Shown piece after piece: positions 43,782 through 52,190 of a stretch of DNA of 64,000 nt. The stretch spans positions 1,133,464-1,197,463 of the forward strand of contig NZ_WKLH01000001.1 of assembly GCF_010882175.1 (NCBI RefSeq), in the 5' to 3' direction. This DNA comes from Mangrovibacterium lignilyticum. Its GTDB lineage: Bacteria > Bacteroidota > Bacteroidia > Bacteroidales > Prolixibacteraceae. The translations under genes were made by a program, and so were the position numbers. Numbering within the stretch: position 1 is the first letter of the stretch; each line of letters opens with the position of its first letter. The notes beneath the pieces are model-generated. The model was given only the letters and a program-made list of their open reading frames with translations, did no database searches and had not been told where the DNA came from.

Positions 43782-45380
43782 TCAAGGCCTCTGGATCTGG
43801 TAAACAGAGACATCGAAATAATTATACATCACTCTCTTTTCAACTTCAGTTAATTCGTGTGCATTGAAATTTGTCTTCAAATCATTCAATAAACTATCGG
43901 ATAAATACATGGCATAAACCGTATCGTAGCTCTTCAGATCAAAGTCCTTTTTAAAATCGGGGTATTCCGGTTTGGCGTAAATCACATCTATATTCTCATT
44001 CTTACTAATGCGCATTAACGATAAAAATGCGGTATACCAATGCGGACTAACCACTTTAAAATCCGAAATAATCAAAATATGCTCATTGCCGGAGAACCTT
44101 TCAGCAGCATCTTTTACATGATAATACGCATCGGCTCGTTTCCCATCGGCGACATCGTTTGCTTCCTTTAACGATGACGTAATACCCAAAGCGATAACGA
44201 TCAAAAACACACATCCAAACACCATTGGCCATTTAACCAGTGCACGCTTCAGCGAAAAACTGACTAAGACATAAAACCCAATAAAATTGAACAACAAGTA
44301 GCGTGACAAGTCAGAACTACCGCTTGAGCGGATCAGATCCATGGCTATTAGAACAGCCACACCCAGAAAAGCAATCAGCCCTACAAAAAGCTTCGGCTTC
44401 GCCTCGGCCCGCCGAAAAAAAACGATGACCGCAAGTCCCATGAGAATCCCGTAAAACCACCTACCTGCGGTTTGCCAAAACTCACCGACACCCAAATTGA
44501 AAAAATAAGTGAATGAATCAATGGTGTGGTTAATATGTATCAGGAGCAAGTCAAAAACCGACAAGTCACTCCACGAACCTATTTTTTGCCAGGCTAAGCT
44601 CTGAATAATATCTTCCCGATTAATAAAAATGAATATTAACCACGGCACACTTGTCAGAAAGATTATAAACTGACTCAGAACAATTTTCTTCCACAGTGCC
44701 CGATAATAGATCAAGCCATAAATGAAATGAGCCAATAAGGTTATAAAAACCAGGATCGTTGTGTGAATGGCAAAAAATCCGAAAAAAACGTATAACATCC
44801 ACCACTTTACAGCTTGTTTCTCCAAAGCCATCAAAAACAAGTAGTGCATCAGAATAACTGCAAAAGCCCACAGCGTATAGTATCGGGCTTCTTGTGCATA
44901 TTCCTGAAAAAAAGGTGAAACCGTGTAAAAGCTGATTGCAATCCAGCCGGCAAGACCGGAGTTGAAGATCTTTTTGGTCAGGAAAAACAGAATGGGAACA
45001 GATAGTAAAAAAGCAACCAGTGAAAAATAACGGAACACCCGGTAATCATCCCCGAAAATACGTGTCAGGAATATAAAGTAGTAGTAATGCCCCGGAGTTA
45101 CCTGTGGCATTTCCATCAACCCGACAAATTGATCAGAAATCTTCAGGCCCCTGTCATTCAGTTTAAGTAAATCGTCGAAATATTTCTTGTGCAGTATTTG
45201 GTTGACCGGGATCTCCTTTTCATACTGAGACATCGGAACTCCGGACGTATGAAGAACGGTACACACTTCATCATCCCAAAAAAACTGCTGATTAATTTTA
45301 TAAAATTTCAGCGAAACGCCTATAAGAACGATTACCAGAAAAAGATAGGGCGAACGGAACAGTTGATTGAGTTGAGACAT
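43782..45380 (-). CDS. membrane glycosyltransferase, GT39-like
   Basis: The product has 532 residues and about eleven membrane segments. The first loop holds FFWDDEVCTVLHT, the acidic motif of PMT/ArnT-type enzymes, and FFQEYAQEARYYTL lies further on; a soluble domain of about 120 residues forms the C-terminus. It probably transfers a sugar from a lipid carrier outside the inner membrane. ATG 45380 is chosen over 45386, a matter of two residues. It is transcribed alone. Confidence 0.85.
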   Translation of the reverse strand: MSQLNQLFRSPYLFLVIVLIGVSLKFYKINQQFFWDDEVCTVLHTSGVPMSQYEKEIPVNQILHKKYFDDLLKLNDRGLKISDQFVGLMEMPQVTPGHYYYFIFLTRIFGDDYRVFRYFSLVAFLLSVPILFFLTKKIFNSGLAGWIAISFYTVSPFFQEYAQEARYYTLWAFAVILMHYLFLMALEKQAVKWWMLYVFFGFFAIHTTILVFITLLAHFIYGLIYYRALWKKIVLSQFIIFLTSVPWLIFIFINREDIIQSLAWQKIGSWSDLSVFDLLLIHINHTIDSFTYFFNLGVGEFWQTAGRWFYGILMGLAVIVFFRRAEAKPKLFVGLIAFLGVAVLIAMDLIRSSGSSDLSRYLLFNFIGFYVLVSFSLKRALVKWPMVFGCVFLIVIALGITSSLKEANDVADGKRADAYYHVKDAAERFSGNEHILIISDFKVVSPHWYTAFLSLMRISKNENIDVIYAKPEYPDFKKDFDLKSYDTVYAMYLSDSLLNDLKTNFNAHELTEVEKRVMYNYFDVSVYQIQRP

Positions 45381-45463
45381 AGTCAAATAATTGTATTCCT
45401 TTGCTTACGCAACACAGCTCAATATAGTTCAATCACCCCGGGGCAAAGTATCGGCGATGAATG

Positions 45464-45820
45464 CTATTCCCCTGATGCCACTTTAATTGCCTCAACGGTT
45501 TTCCTGGCATTACCCAGAAAGAGTTGGCCGTTAATTTCGAAGACAGGTCGCTTAAGGAACGTGTAATCCATCAACAACAGCTTTTTGTAATCAGCATCCT
45601 CTGTTATCGGGTTTTCGGCCAAGGCATCTTTCAGTTTACGGGCGCGCTTGTTAATCAACTCCTCGTAACTACCGGTATGCTTGTAGAAGCTCTCCACCTG
45701 CTCCTCAGTAACCGGATTGAATTTAATGTCCTGTTGTTCAAAGTTGTTGTCCACTCCAACTTCTTTCATGATTCGGTTACAGGTGTCGCAGGTCGACAGG
45801 AAATAGACTTTTCGTTGCAT
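45464..45820 (-). CDS. ArsC/Spx-family thioredoxin-fold protein
   Basis: The product has 118 residues. The N-terminal VYFLSTCDTCNRIMKEVG has a CxxC redox motif, followed by FKRP-like FLKRPVFEINGQLFLG with the cis-Pro. This fits the arsenate reductase/Spx/YffB group. Because the active Cys is in CDTC rather than the CxxSR form, glutathione-linked arsenate reduction is not certain. The ATG at 45820 is preferred to 45832. Confidence 0.87.
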   Translation of the reverse strand: MQRKVYFLSTCDTCNRIMKEVGVDNNFEQQDIKFNPVTEEQVESFYKHTGSYEELINKRARKLKDALAENPITEDADYKKLLLMDYTFLKRPVFEINGQLFLGNARKTVEAIKVASGE

Positions 45821-45963
45821 TGCTGTTTTCATTTTGTGGCGGGAAGATAGAAAAAAGTGAGCCTCAATAAAACAGGAACATAAACACTTTCGTTCGCTGT
45901 TGCGTATTTCTCAATTAGGAGCACTCCGCGAACAGCTTGTTCAATTCAAACACCCCGTGATTG

Positions 45964-45971
45964 TAACTTTG
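45964..45971 (+). promoter_or_regulatory. -7 element of the AraC-TPR regulator gene
   Basis: TAACTTTG matches TAnnTTTG, with a TTG 23 bp upstream (spacing too long). The implied 5' UTR is about 19 nt for the ATG at 45996 and excludes the longer frame from 45900. Confidence 0.55.
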
Positions 45972-45995
45972 AAACTGGTATTTAAATCGCGACCC

Positions 45996-47897
45996 ATGAT
46001 CAACGGCCTTTCTACAGACCCGGAGTTTTTGAAAAAGCTCGGCAAGATCGTCGAAATGAATCTTGCTGATGAAAACTTTGGGGTGAAGGAGCTGGCGCGT
46101 AAAACGGGAATCAGCCGCACCCAGCTTCATCGCCGGCTAAAAGCCGCCAACAATCAATCGATTAGCCAGTTTATCCGCGAAATAAGATTGAACAAGGCCA
46201 AAGAAATGCTGCAACAAGAACTGGGAACTGTTTCCGAAATTGCCTACAAAGTGGGCTTTGGCAGTCCGTCCTATTTCATCAAATGCTTTCACGATTACTT
46301 TGGTTATCCCCCCGGTGTTATTCTGAAATACAATCCGGAAAAAGAAATCGCAGTGACGGAAACTGAAACGCCTACGCCGAAAGCGAAAAAAGGAAGTCTG
46401 CCACGACTTATGGTGGCCATTATGGGGTTCGTAATAATCGCCCTAAGCTTAACCGTTCTATTCGGAAATTTCGGAAGTAAAAAGGAGGACGTCTCCACAA
46501 TGCTTGCGGCAACCACCAAATCGATTGCCGTACTTCCCCTCAAAAATTTAAGTGAGAACAGTGAAATTCAATACCTGGCCGACGGGATTATGGAAGACAT
46601 CCTGAACCGGCTTTCGCACGTTCAATCCATTGATGTGAAGTCAAGAATATCCTCCGAACAATACCGCAATCCCCAAATCTCTGTTCCCGAAATTGCGAAA
46701 GAGATGCATGTTACACATGTTCTGGAAGGCAGCATATTGAACCAGGGAGACAAAGTCCGGATTTACGTGCAGCTTATTGATGCCAAAAATGACATTCATG
46801 TCTGGTCGGACGAGTACAACAAAGATCTGACGGATATCTTCAACTTCACATCGGAGGTATCAAAACAGATTGCAGAGGAGCTCGAGCTAATCTTATCTGC
46901 CGGGGAGATGGCCAATATCGAGAAAAAACAGACAAAAGATAAGGAAGCTTACAACTTATACTTAATGGGCCGTTACTTCTGGCACCGGAAAACAACAAAA
47001 GATGTGATAACCTGCATGAATTTTTACAAAATGGCCATTGAAAAAGATCCCAACTACGGCCTGGCCTATGCGGGCATAGCAGACGCCTACAATACGCTCA
47101 CCTGGAATGGTTATTATCCTTTCGAAGAATCGGTGCCAAAGTGTAAAGAATATGCCATGAAAGCCATCAGCCTTGATCCCAACCTTGCCGAGGCACATGC
47201 CGCGTTAGGAGACTGCGCATCCGATTTTCTATGGGATTGGAAGCTTGCGGAGAAAGAGCTTAAGTTGGCCATCAAACTAAATCCCAATTTCGCACTGGCA
47301 CACAAATATTACGGTGATTATTTAAATATTTTGGGAAAGAATGCCGAGGCCCGGAAACATTTAAATAAGGCCATCGAACTAAATCCTTTGGCCTATTCCA
47401 TGTATCATTCAAGCGTGACGCTGTATTATAATGAGGGAGACTTTGATGGTATGCACAATGATCTTAAAAAGGCTATGGAGTTTAAGAAAAATTCACGTTC
47501 GGAACATTTTACCCGGCTAAAAGCGAACTTGTTCCAGGGGAAAGACCAAGAGGCTTTTGACGAATTGAAACGCTGGATTCCCTTTGTAGAGGATTCTGTA
47601 AATTACGATGACACATTGGACCGAATTTATGCTCAAACAGGAATAATCGGGGTGGTCCGGTGGAATTTAGATTACTTTTTCAAAACCTATAAGCCCGATG
47701 ACAATTATCAGTTAGCCTCGCTTTGCGCCTATCTGGGCGATAAAGAATCAGCGATCGACTATCTTGAAAAAGATTTCAAGAATACGGAAAAACGATATAA
47801 ACTAGCTAAAATTAAAAACGATTTCGACTTTAAGGTACTTCATGGTCATCCCCGATTCACTGCGTTACTAGAGAAAATGAACCTGGCGGACAACTAA
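45996..47897 (+). CDS. membrane-anchored AraC-type regulator with TolB-like and TPR domains
   Basis: The product has 633 residues. An AraC helix-turn-helix domain comes first (about 10-108: VKELARKTGISRTQLHRRLK, VSEIAYKVGFGSPSYFIKCF), then one membrane segment (about 135-158), a FlgO/TolB-N-like domain (SIAVLPLKNLSENSEIQYLADG, about 172-300) and TPR repeats to the end. The topology puts the DNA-binding part in the cytoplasm and the rest outside, so it could sense a periplasmic signal directly. The secreted lipoprotein genes that follow are candidate targets. Confidence 0.88.
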   Translation: MINGLSTDPEFLKKLGKIVEMNLADENFGVKELARKTGISRTQLHRRLKAANNQSISQFIREIRLNKAKEMLQQELGTVSEIAYKVGFGSPSYFIKCFHDYFGYPPGVILKYNPEKEIAVTETETPTPKAKKGSLPRLMVAIMGFVIIALSLTVLFGNFGSKKEDVSTMLAATTKSIAVLPLKNLSENSEIQYLADGIMEDILNRLSHVQSIDVKSRISSEQYRNPQISVPEIAKEMHVTHVLEGSILNQGDKVRIYVQLIDAKNDIHVWSDEYNKDLTDIFNFTSEVSKQIAEELELILSAGEMANIEKKQTKDKEAYNLYLMGRYFWHRKTTKDVITCMNFYKMAIEKDPNYGLAYAGIADAYNTLTWNGYYPFEESVPKCKEYAMKAISLDPNLAEAHAALGDCASDFLWDWKLAEKELKLAIKLNPNFALAHKYYGDYLNILGKNAEARKHLNKAIELNPLAYSMYHSSVTLYYNEGDFDGMHNDLKKAMEFKKNSRSEHFTRLKANLFQGKDQEAFDELKRWIPFVEDSVNYDDTLDRIYAQTGIIGVVRWNLDYFFKTYKPDDNYQLASLCAYLGDKESAIDYLEKDFKNTEKRYKLAKIKNDFDFKVLHGHPRFTALLEKMNLADN

Positions 47898-48071
47898 TCC
47901 CCATCGTAGTACCCCTCCTCTCGGACACTTTTAAACCCCTGCACTATTTTTTTATACTCTATCAAAAAAAATTGATACGATTGGAACATAGCTAATTAGT
48001 ATCACCTCGCTAATTATCCCAACTTTGACAATAAGGTTCAGGTCTTTAATCACGATTTGTTTAACTAATGC

Positions 48072-48077
48072 AGGAGG
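48072..48077 (+). promoter_or_regulatory. strong Shine-Dalgarno site (AGGAGG)
   Basis: AGGAGG lies 8 nt before the ATG at 48086 and decides that start over the earlier in-frame ATG at 48068. Strong sites are rare in this phylum. Similar sites are at 51113-51118 and 51655-51660. Confidence 0.75.
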
Positions 48078-48085
48078 AGATAATT

Positions 48086-49489
48086 ATGAGACAATTTTTT
48101 CTGGCACTTATTAGCACAATGCTTATATTTTCATGCTCACAATCTCGCGATGAAGATTTTGCCGAAGATTTTTCAAATTTGAAATCTCAATCATTATCGG
48201 GTTGCGACGTGTATGTTGCTCCAAGCGGAGATCTCTCCGGAGTAACTGATGCGAATAATATCGAGCTGGCTCTGGATGAAGTAAAATCATGCGGAGGCAC
48301 CGTCTTTCTTACTGATGGCAACAAGAGTTCCGTTGACCATTATTATACCAGCAAAAACATTGTTATAACTGGCTTTCAAGGGGTATTGACCGGCGAAAGT
48401 TTAAAAAACACGCAAATCCATGTTGTCCGGAAATCAGCGTCGGTTGGTTTTGAGGGAGCCTTTTCCCCCTGGTGGTCTCAAACTGACAGTCCGTACACAC
48501 TTCCAACTCCAACGGTATTTCAACTCGATAACGCAGCAGGGGATGTTATAATCCGGAATCTTTCAATTTTTGTCAAAGACGATCAACCGTCAGATATTCA
48601 CCCCGACTATTATGGCATCAACACAACATGTATCTCAACCATCATCGAGATTTTGGGTGGCGAGCACAATACCTGCATTGAAAACATCCGGATTGAAGGC
48701 AAGGAAACAACCGCTGAAGGCAATGTCCTCGGTATGAATATCGATGTAGGCATTCATGTTATGCTGGGAAGCCCGGTTGCAGGAATCAACGACACAGGCA
48801 CGCTCTCCATAAAAAATGTTGAAGTCGAAAATACAGGCAATGGTGCAATCCTGTTTATGAGATTTGCTGCAGGTTCAATGGTATCGGTTGAAAATGTTCG
48901 TGCTACCAATGTCGGACAGGGAGTTTATGCCGGTGGTATTTTCGACTCACAGGTAAACATTTCCGATAATTACTTTTCAACACATGCCACCGGATACCAG
49001 GGCATTGCCTTGTGGAATATCCCGTCAGGTTTGCAGATCGTACATAATACGATACGAGAAAGCAGGTATTTTGGCATCTCCTTGTGGGATAATGTCCATA
49101 ATGCAACCGTTTCGGACAATACCTTTATTGATCTGATGAAAAAGTTAAATTTTAGTGCAATTCTCACTTACGGATCAGGAAATACGTTTTCGCTGAATGA
49201 CTACAGGGAAAGTAAATTACCCGGATGGACTGATGAAACCAACGGGCCAGGTGCGATAATCCTTACTGCCAGCTCTTCGAACAATTTGGTTCATGAAATG
49301 AAATTTCCTACAGGCAATTTCTCACTTTGTGAAATGATTTCGGATCGGACCGATAATCCCGGAACACCGGAATACGATGGACTGAATAATATTCACAACT
49401 ACCAACCTTGTGATAACAGGGCAAGCCGGAATATGGCATTCGAAGAGGAGGGATTGGGATTCTTTGCGGGGTATAAACACAATCCCTAA
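48086..49489 (+). CDS. lipoprotein with a right-handed beta-helix
   Basis: The product has 467 residues. The signal ends MLIFSCSQ (lipobox Cys at about residue 17). From about 60 to 420 the protein has parallel beta-helix (NosD/pectate-lyase-like) rungs such as SIKNVEVENTGNGAILFMR, VNISDNYFSTHATGYQGIAL and IVHNTIRESRYFGISLWD. No catalytic residues of a known lyase family were recognised, so a binding or carbohydrate-active role is possible but unproven. It is anchored at the outer membrane. It follows the AraC-TPR regulator and has a strong Shine-Dalgarno site. Confidence 0.8.
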   Translation: MRQFFLALISTMLIFSCSQSRDEDFAEDFSNLKSQSLSGCDVYVAPSGDLSGVTDANNIELALDEVKSCGGTVFLTDGNKSSVDHYYTSKNIVITGFQGVLTGESLKNTQIHVVRKSASVGFEGAFSPWWSQTDSPYTLPTPTVFQLDNAAGDVIIRNLSIFVKDDQPSDIHPDYYGINTTCISTIIEILGGEHNTCIENIRIEGKETTAEGNVLGMNIDVGIHVMLGSPVAGINDTGTLSIKNVEVENTGNGAILFMRFAAGSMVSVENVRATNVGQGVYAGGIFDSQVNISDNYFSTHATGYQGIALWNIPSGLQIVHNTIRESRYFGISLWDNVHNATVSDNTFIDLMKKLNFSAILTYGSGNTFSLNDYRESKLPGWTDETNGPGAIILTASSSNNLVHEMKFPTGNFSLCEMISDRTDNPGTPEYDGLNNIHNYQPCDNRASRNMAFEEEGLGFFAGYKHNP

Positions 49490-49602
49490 CTGATCATTGC
49501 AGCCGATTAGGCGATGTAAAAAAGCTCACCTCATCTGAGAGCAATAACTTTAGTTTGGCAAGACTATAAAACAAAGTGAAACTAACATTGGAGAAAAAAA
49601 CC

Positions 49603-50208
49603 ATGAAAGCATTACACAAATTTTTATTCGTGGCATTTAGTATAGGGCTTTTGCTCGCCTGTTCCAACAGCCAGGATGAAATTCTATCCGGCAAGCTGAA
49701 AAGCGCCAACTTAGGTGCAGACAAAAGCAGTGAAGTGAAAATGGTAACCGTACCGTTTAAAGCTACATTTACCGTGTGGCGGGCACTTCCACCAGGCACT
49801 GGTGAATGCGAACCGGGTAGTGCTCGAGAAACTATGATGATGAAAGGAAGTGGGCAAATGGCGCATCTAGGTCAAATAAAGGAAATTTATATGACATTTT
49901 GTGTAATCAGCGATGGTTCATATTCATTTGTCGAGCCGGGTAAATTTGTGGCAGCCAATGGAGACGAATTATACTTTATTGGTGAAGGTCAGGTATTGCC
50001 GTATACTGGTGATAATGTTGAATATCAGGCTCAGTTCAACGACGAATTTTCTTTTATTGGTGGAACCGGCCGTTTTGAAGGTGCATCTGGCAGTGCTAAA
50101 ACCAATGCATATGTTCATGCCGGAAGTACCGATAATGAAGGCGATGATCCTTTCTATACCGATTTCTTTATAACCGACGGAACCATTACATTGAAGAAAG
50201 GAAATTAA
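49603..50208 (+). CDS. lipoprotein, allene-oxide-cyclase-like barrel
   Basis: The product has 201 residues. The signal ends SIGLLLACSNSQDE (lipobox), with a tail much like that of the neighbouring lipoprotein at 48086. The C-terminal part contains FIGGTGRFEGASGSAKT, the turn that recurs in dirigent/allene-oxide-cyclase-like barrels, and ends in TDFFITDGTITLKKGN. The function is unknown. The frame opens at 49576; the ATG at 49603 starts the signal peptide. It is 113 bp after the beta-helix gene and perhaps on the same transcript. Confidence 0.72.
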   Translation: MKALHKFLFVAFSIGLLLACSNSQDEILSGKLKSANLGADKSSEVKMVTVPFKATFTVWRALPPGTGECEPGSARETMMMKGSGQMAHLGQIKEIYMTFCVISDGSYSFVEPGKFVAANGDELYFIGEGQVLPYTGDNVEYQAQFNDEFSFIGGTGRFEGASGSAKTNAYVHAGSTDNEGDDPFYTDFFITDGTITLKKGN

Positions 50209-50251
50209 TCGCGGACCAAAACCGGTTTCAAATATGACCAACTCATGCCAG

Positions 50252-50279
50252 GCTGCAACCGAAGCGTTTCGATTGCAGC
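50252..50279 (+). terminator. hairpin after the barrel lipoprotein gene
   Basis: GCTGCAA pairs with TTGCAGC, with an inner CGAA/TTCG stem. There is no T run, so it may be a terminator of another kind or a structured RNA. Confidence 0.4.
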
Positions 50280-50414
50280 TTCGCTATGGTCTTTTCTGAA
50301 TGTGAAAAACCAGCACTTATCTTGCCGCTGTGATTGAATAATTTGAATAACTTGCGGCACTGATTTTCCTGGCTCTGTAAAAGATTCGGGAACGGGATTA
50401 AGCTGCAAGCAACC

Positions 50415-50804
50415 ATGCAAACATTCATTCACTACTTTTTACACTTGGTATTTCCGGCAATCATCGCCTGGCTGTTCTTCCGCAAAGAATGGAAAAAAGT
50501 TTATCTCATCTTTCTATTAACCATGCTGGTCGATTTGGATCACCTGCTGGCAACTCCGATATTTCAGGCTAACCGGTGCAGTATTGGTTTTCATCCGCTG
50601 CATTCGTATTATGCCATTGCCGGCTATGTTGTTTTGCTCTTCTTCCGAAAACCATTCAACATCATCGGCATCGGGCTGCTCTTCCACATGTTTACCGATT
50701 TAGTTGACTGCCTGTTTACCTTCAGCCAATGCCCGGATTGCCTTGTCAGTTCACCGGCTTACAAACTACTTCTTTCGATTGCCAATTGCATTGGGTTGAA
50801 CTGA
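50415..50804 (+). CDS. DUF6122-family membrane protein
   Basis: The product has 129 residues and four membrane segments. VDLDHLLATPIFQANRCS and GFHPLHSYYAIAGY, then LLFHMFTDLVDCL, are the conserved blocks; the Asp and His residues in and near the membrane recall metal-dependent hydrolases of the YdjM type, though the function is unknown. It is transcribed alone, as far as can be seen. Confidence 0.85.
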   Translation: MQTFIHYFLHLVFPAIIAWLFFRKEWKKVYLIFLLTMLVDLDHLLATPIFQANRCSIGFHPLHSYYAIAGYVVLLFFRKPFNIIGIGLLFHMFTDLVDCLFTFSQCPDCLVSSPAYKLLLSIANCIGLN

Positions 50805-51126
50805 AAATAAGAGAAGAGAGGAAGTCACTATCCTGAACGAAAAAGTCACGACGTTGGAAGAGCAAGTCTTTGCCGTCTGTTACGGAACCGATTCGTTGCA
50901 TCATTCATCCAGTTTGCTTTGCTATGCAACCGACAGGTTCTGTTTTTGAACCGGATTGCGGAACTGTTTTGCATCAAAGTTCCGGTGCAGACCGCGATAA
51001 CCCGGAGGCACTTCAGAATCACTCTGGATAAAAGACTAAAATATCTTATTTTTAACACCAATCGTGTAACTCATTCACAAAAAAGCAGTAAGCTACTCTG
51101 TTACATTTAAGAAAGGAGTACATACT
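50805..51126. other. gene-free stretch before the SnoaL-like gene
   Basis: About 320 bp with no plausible gene on either strand. TACATTTA (51102-51109), a seven-of-eight match to the -7 element, lies 17 bp before the ATG of the next gene, with a Shine-Dalgarno site between them. Confidence 0.4.
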
Positions 51127-51573
51127 ATGGCAAATGAAGAGGACGTTCGTAAAGCTTCGCAGGAGTTTTACAAAGCATTAAACCTGATGGTGAATGGTAA
51201 TGCGGAAGCATTGAAAGTCATATGGTCGCACAGCGAGCAAGCCACCACCATGCATCCCGTTGGGGGAAGGCAGGTTGGTTGGAACGATGTTTGGAACACC
51301 TGGAACCAGGTAGCACAGGTATCCAGCGATGGGAAAGTTGAGCTGGAAGATCAACTCATTTTTGCATCCGGCGACCTGGCTTATGAAACCGGGGTCGAGA
51401 ATGCCGGATTTAAAGTGGCCGGCACTAAAACCGAAGGTCAGGTTCGGGTAACCAACGTCTACCGGAAAGAAAACGGCAGCTGGAAGATTGTGCATCATCA
51501 TACCGATTTGGTTCCGGCAATGGTCGAAGCTGTAAGCAAGCTGCAGGCAGGAGCGAAAGAATCTGCTGTTTAA
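51127..51573 (+). CDS. SnoaL-like/NTF2-fold protein
   Basis: The product has 148 residues of the DUF4440/SnoaL-like type. An N-terminal helix pair (VRKASQEFYKALNLMVNGNAE) is followed by WSHSEQATTMHPVGGRQVGW and strands ending in RKENGSWKIVHHHTDLVP. Such folds bind small ligands or act as isomerases or hydrolases; the role is unknown. There is no signal peptide. AAGGAG 8 nt before the ATG is a strong ribosome site. Confidence 0.85.
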   Translation: MANEEDVRKASQEFYKALNLMVNGNAEALKVIWSHSEQATTMHPVGGRQVGWNDVWNTWNQVAQVSSDGKVELEDQLIFASGDLAYETGVENAGFKVAGTKTEGQVRVTNVYRKENGSWKIVHHHTDLVPAMVEAVSKLQAGAKESAV

Positions 51574-51667
51574 GATTTCACATGCAAGTTAGAACAACAC
51601 AATCAAGCAAATAAATGCCCCTTCAATTACACCAAACAACCCTACTTAAATTAAAGGAGGATAAATT

Positions 51668-52102
51668 ATGAAGGTCAAATCACTAATCAGTGCATTCCTT
51701 TTCACAGTGTTCATTTACGGCGGTGTTGCGGTAGCCCAAGCTCCGCTTGAAGGCACCTGGCAGGCAACCTATCTCGAATTCAGTACACCTGATACAACTT
51801 TCACGCTCTCCGGCGACGAGGCTGCTTCTCAAATAAAAGTGATCAATCAAACGCATTTTGCAACTATTAAGCAAGGGGAAAACATGAAGTCAAGTATGTT
51901 TAACGGAGGAACCTACGATTTGACAGATAATACTTACACGGAGCATCTCAAATATTTTTCAAACACGGCTCAAATTGGACAGTCTATTACGTTTAACAGT
52001 AAGCTCGATAAGAATAAATGGGAAATCAGCGGTCCAATTGTAAAAGATGGCGAAGAGCCAGGCCCCTGGAAGCTACGCGAAGTTTATACGCGAATTGAGT
52101 AG
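51668..52102 (+). CDS. secreted lipocalin-like protein
   Basis: The product has 144 residues. A signal peptide ends VFIYGGVAVAQA. The mature part starts PLEGTWQATYLEF and continues as an eight-stranded small barrel ending in PWKLREVYTRIE, as in DUF4488/lipocalin-like secreted proteins of Bacteroidota. The ligand is unknown. AGGAGG (51655-51660) is 7 nt before the ATG. It lies 94 bp after the SnoaL-like gene and a terminator follows. Confidence 0.8.
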   Translation: MKVKSLISAFLFTVFIYGGVAVAQAPLEGTWQATYLEFSTPDTTFTLSGDEAASQIKVINQTHFATIKQGENMKSSMFNGGTYDLTDNTYTEHLKYFSNTAQIGQSITFNSKLDKNKWEISGPIVKDGEEPGPWKLREVYTRIE

Positions 52103-52140
52103 ATCACAATCTATTCCGGCTAAATGAAAGAGACAGTCAA

Positions 52141-52174
52141 TAACGAAGGACACCTTTTGGGGTGGCCTTCGTTA
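52141..52174 (+). terminator. bidirectional terminator between convergent genes
   Basis: TAACGAAGG pairs with CCTTCGTTA, with an inner CACC/GGTG stem. It lies between the secreted protein (plus) and the peptidase (minus), so it can serve both. Confidence 0.8.
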
Positions 52175-52190
52175 TTAGTTCGTTCTCAAA

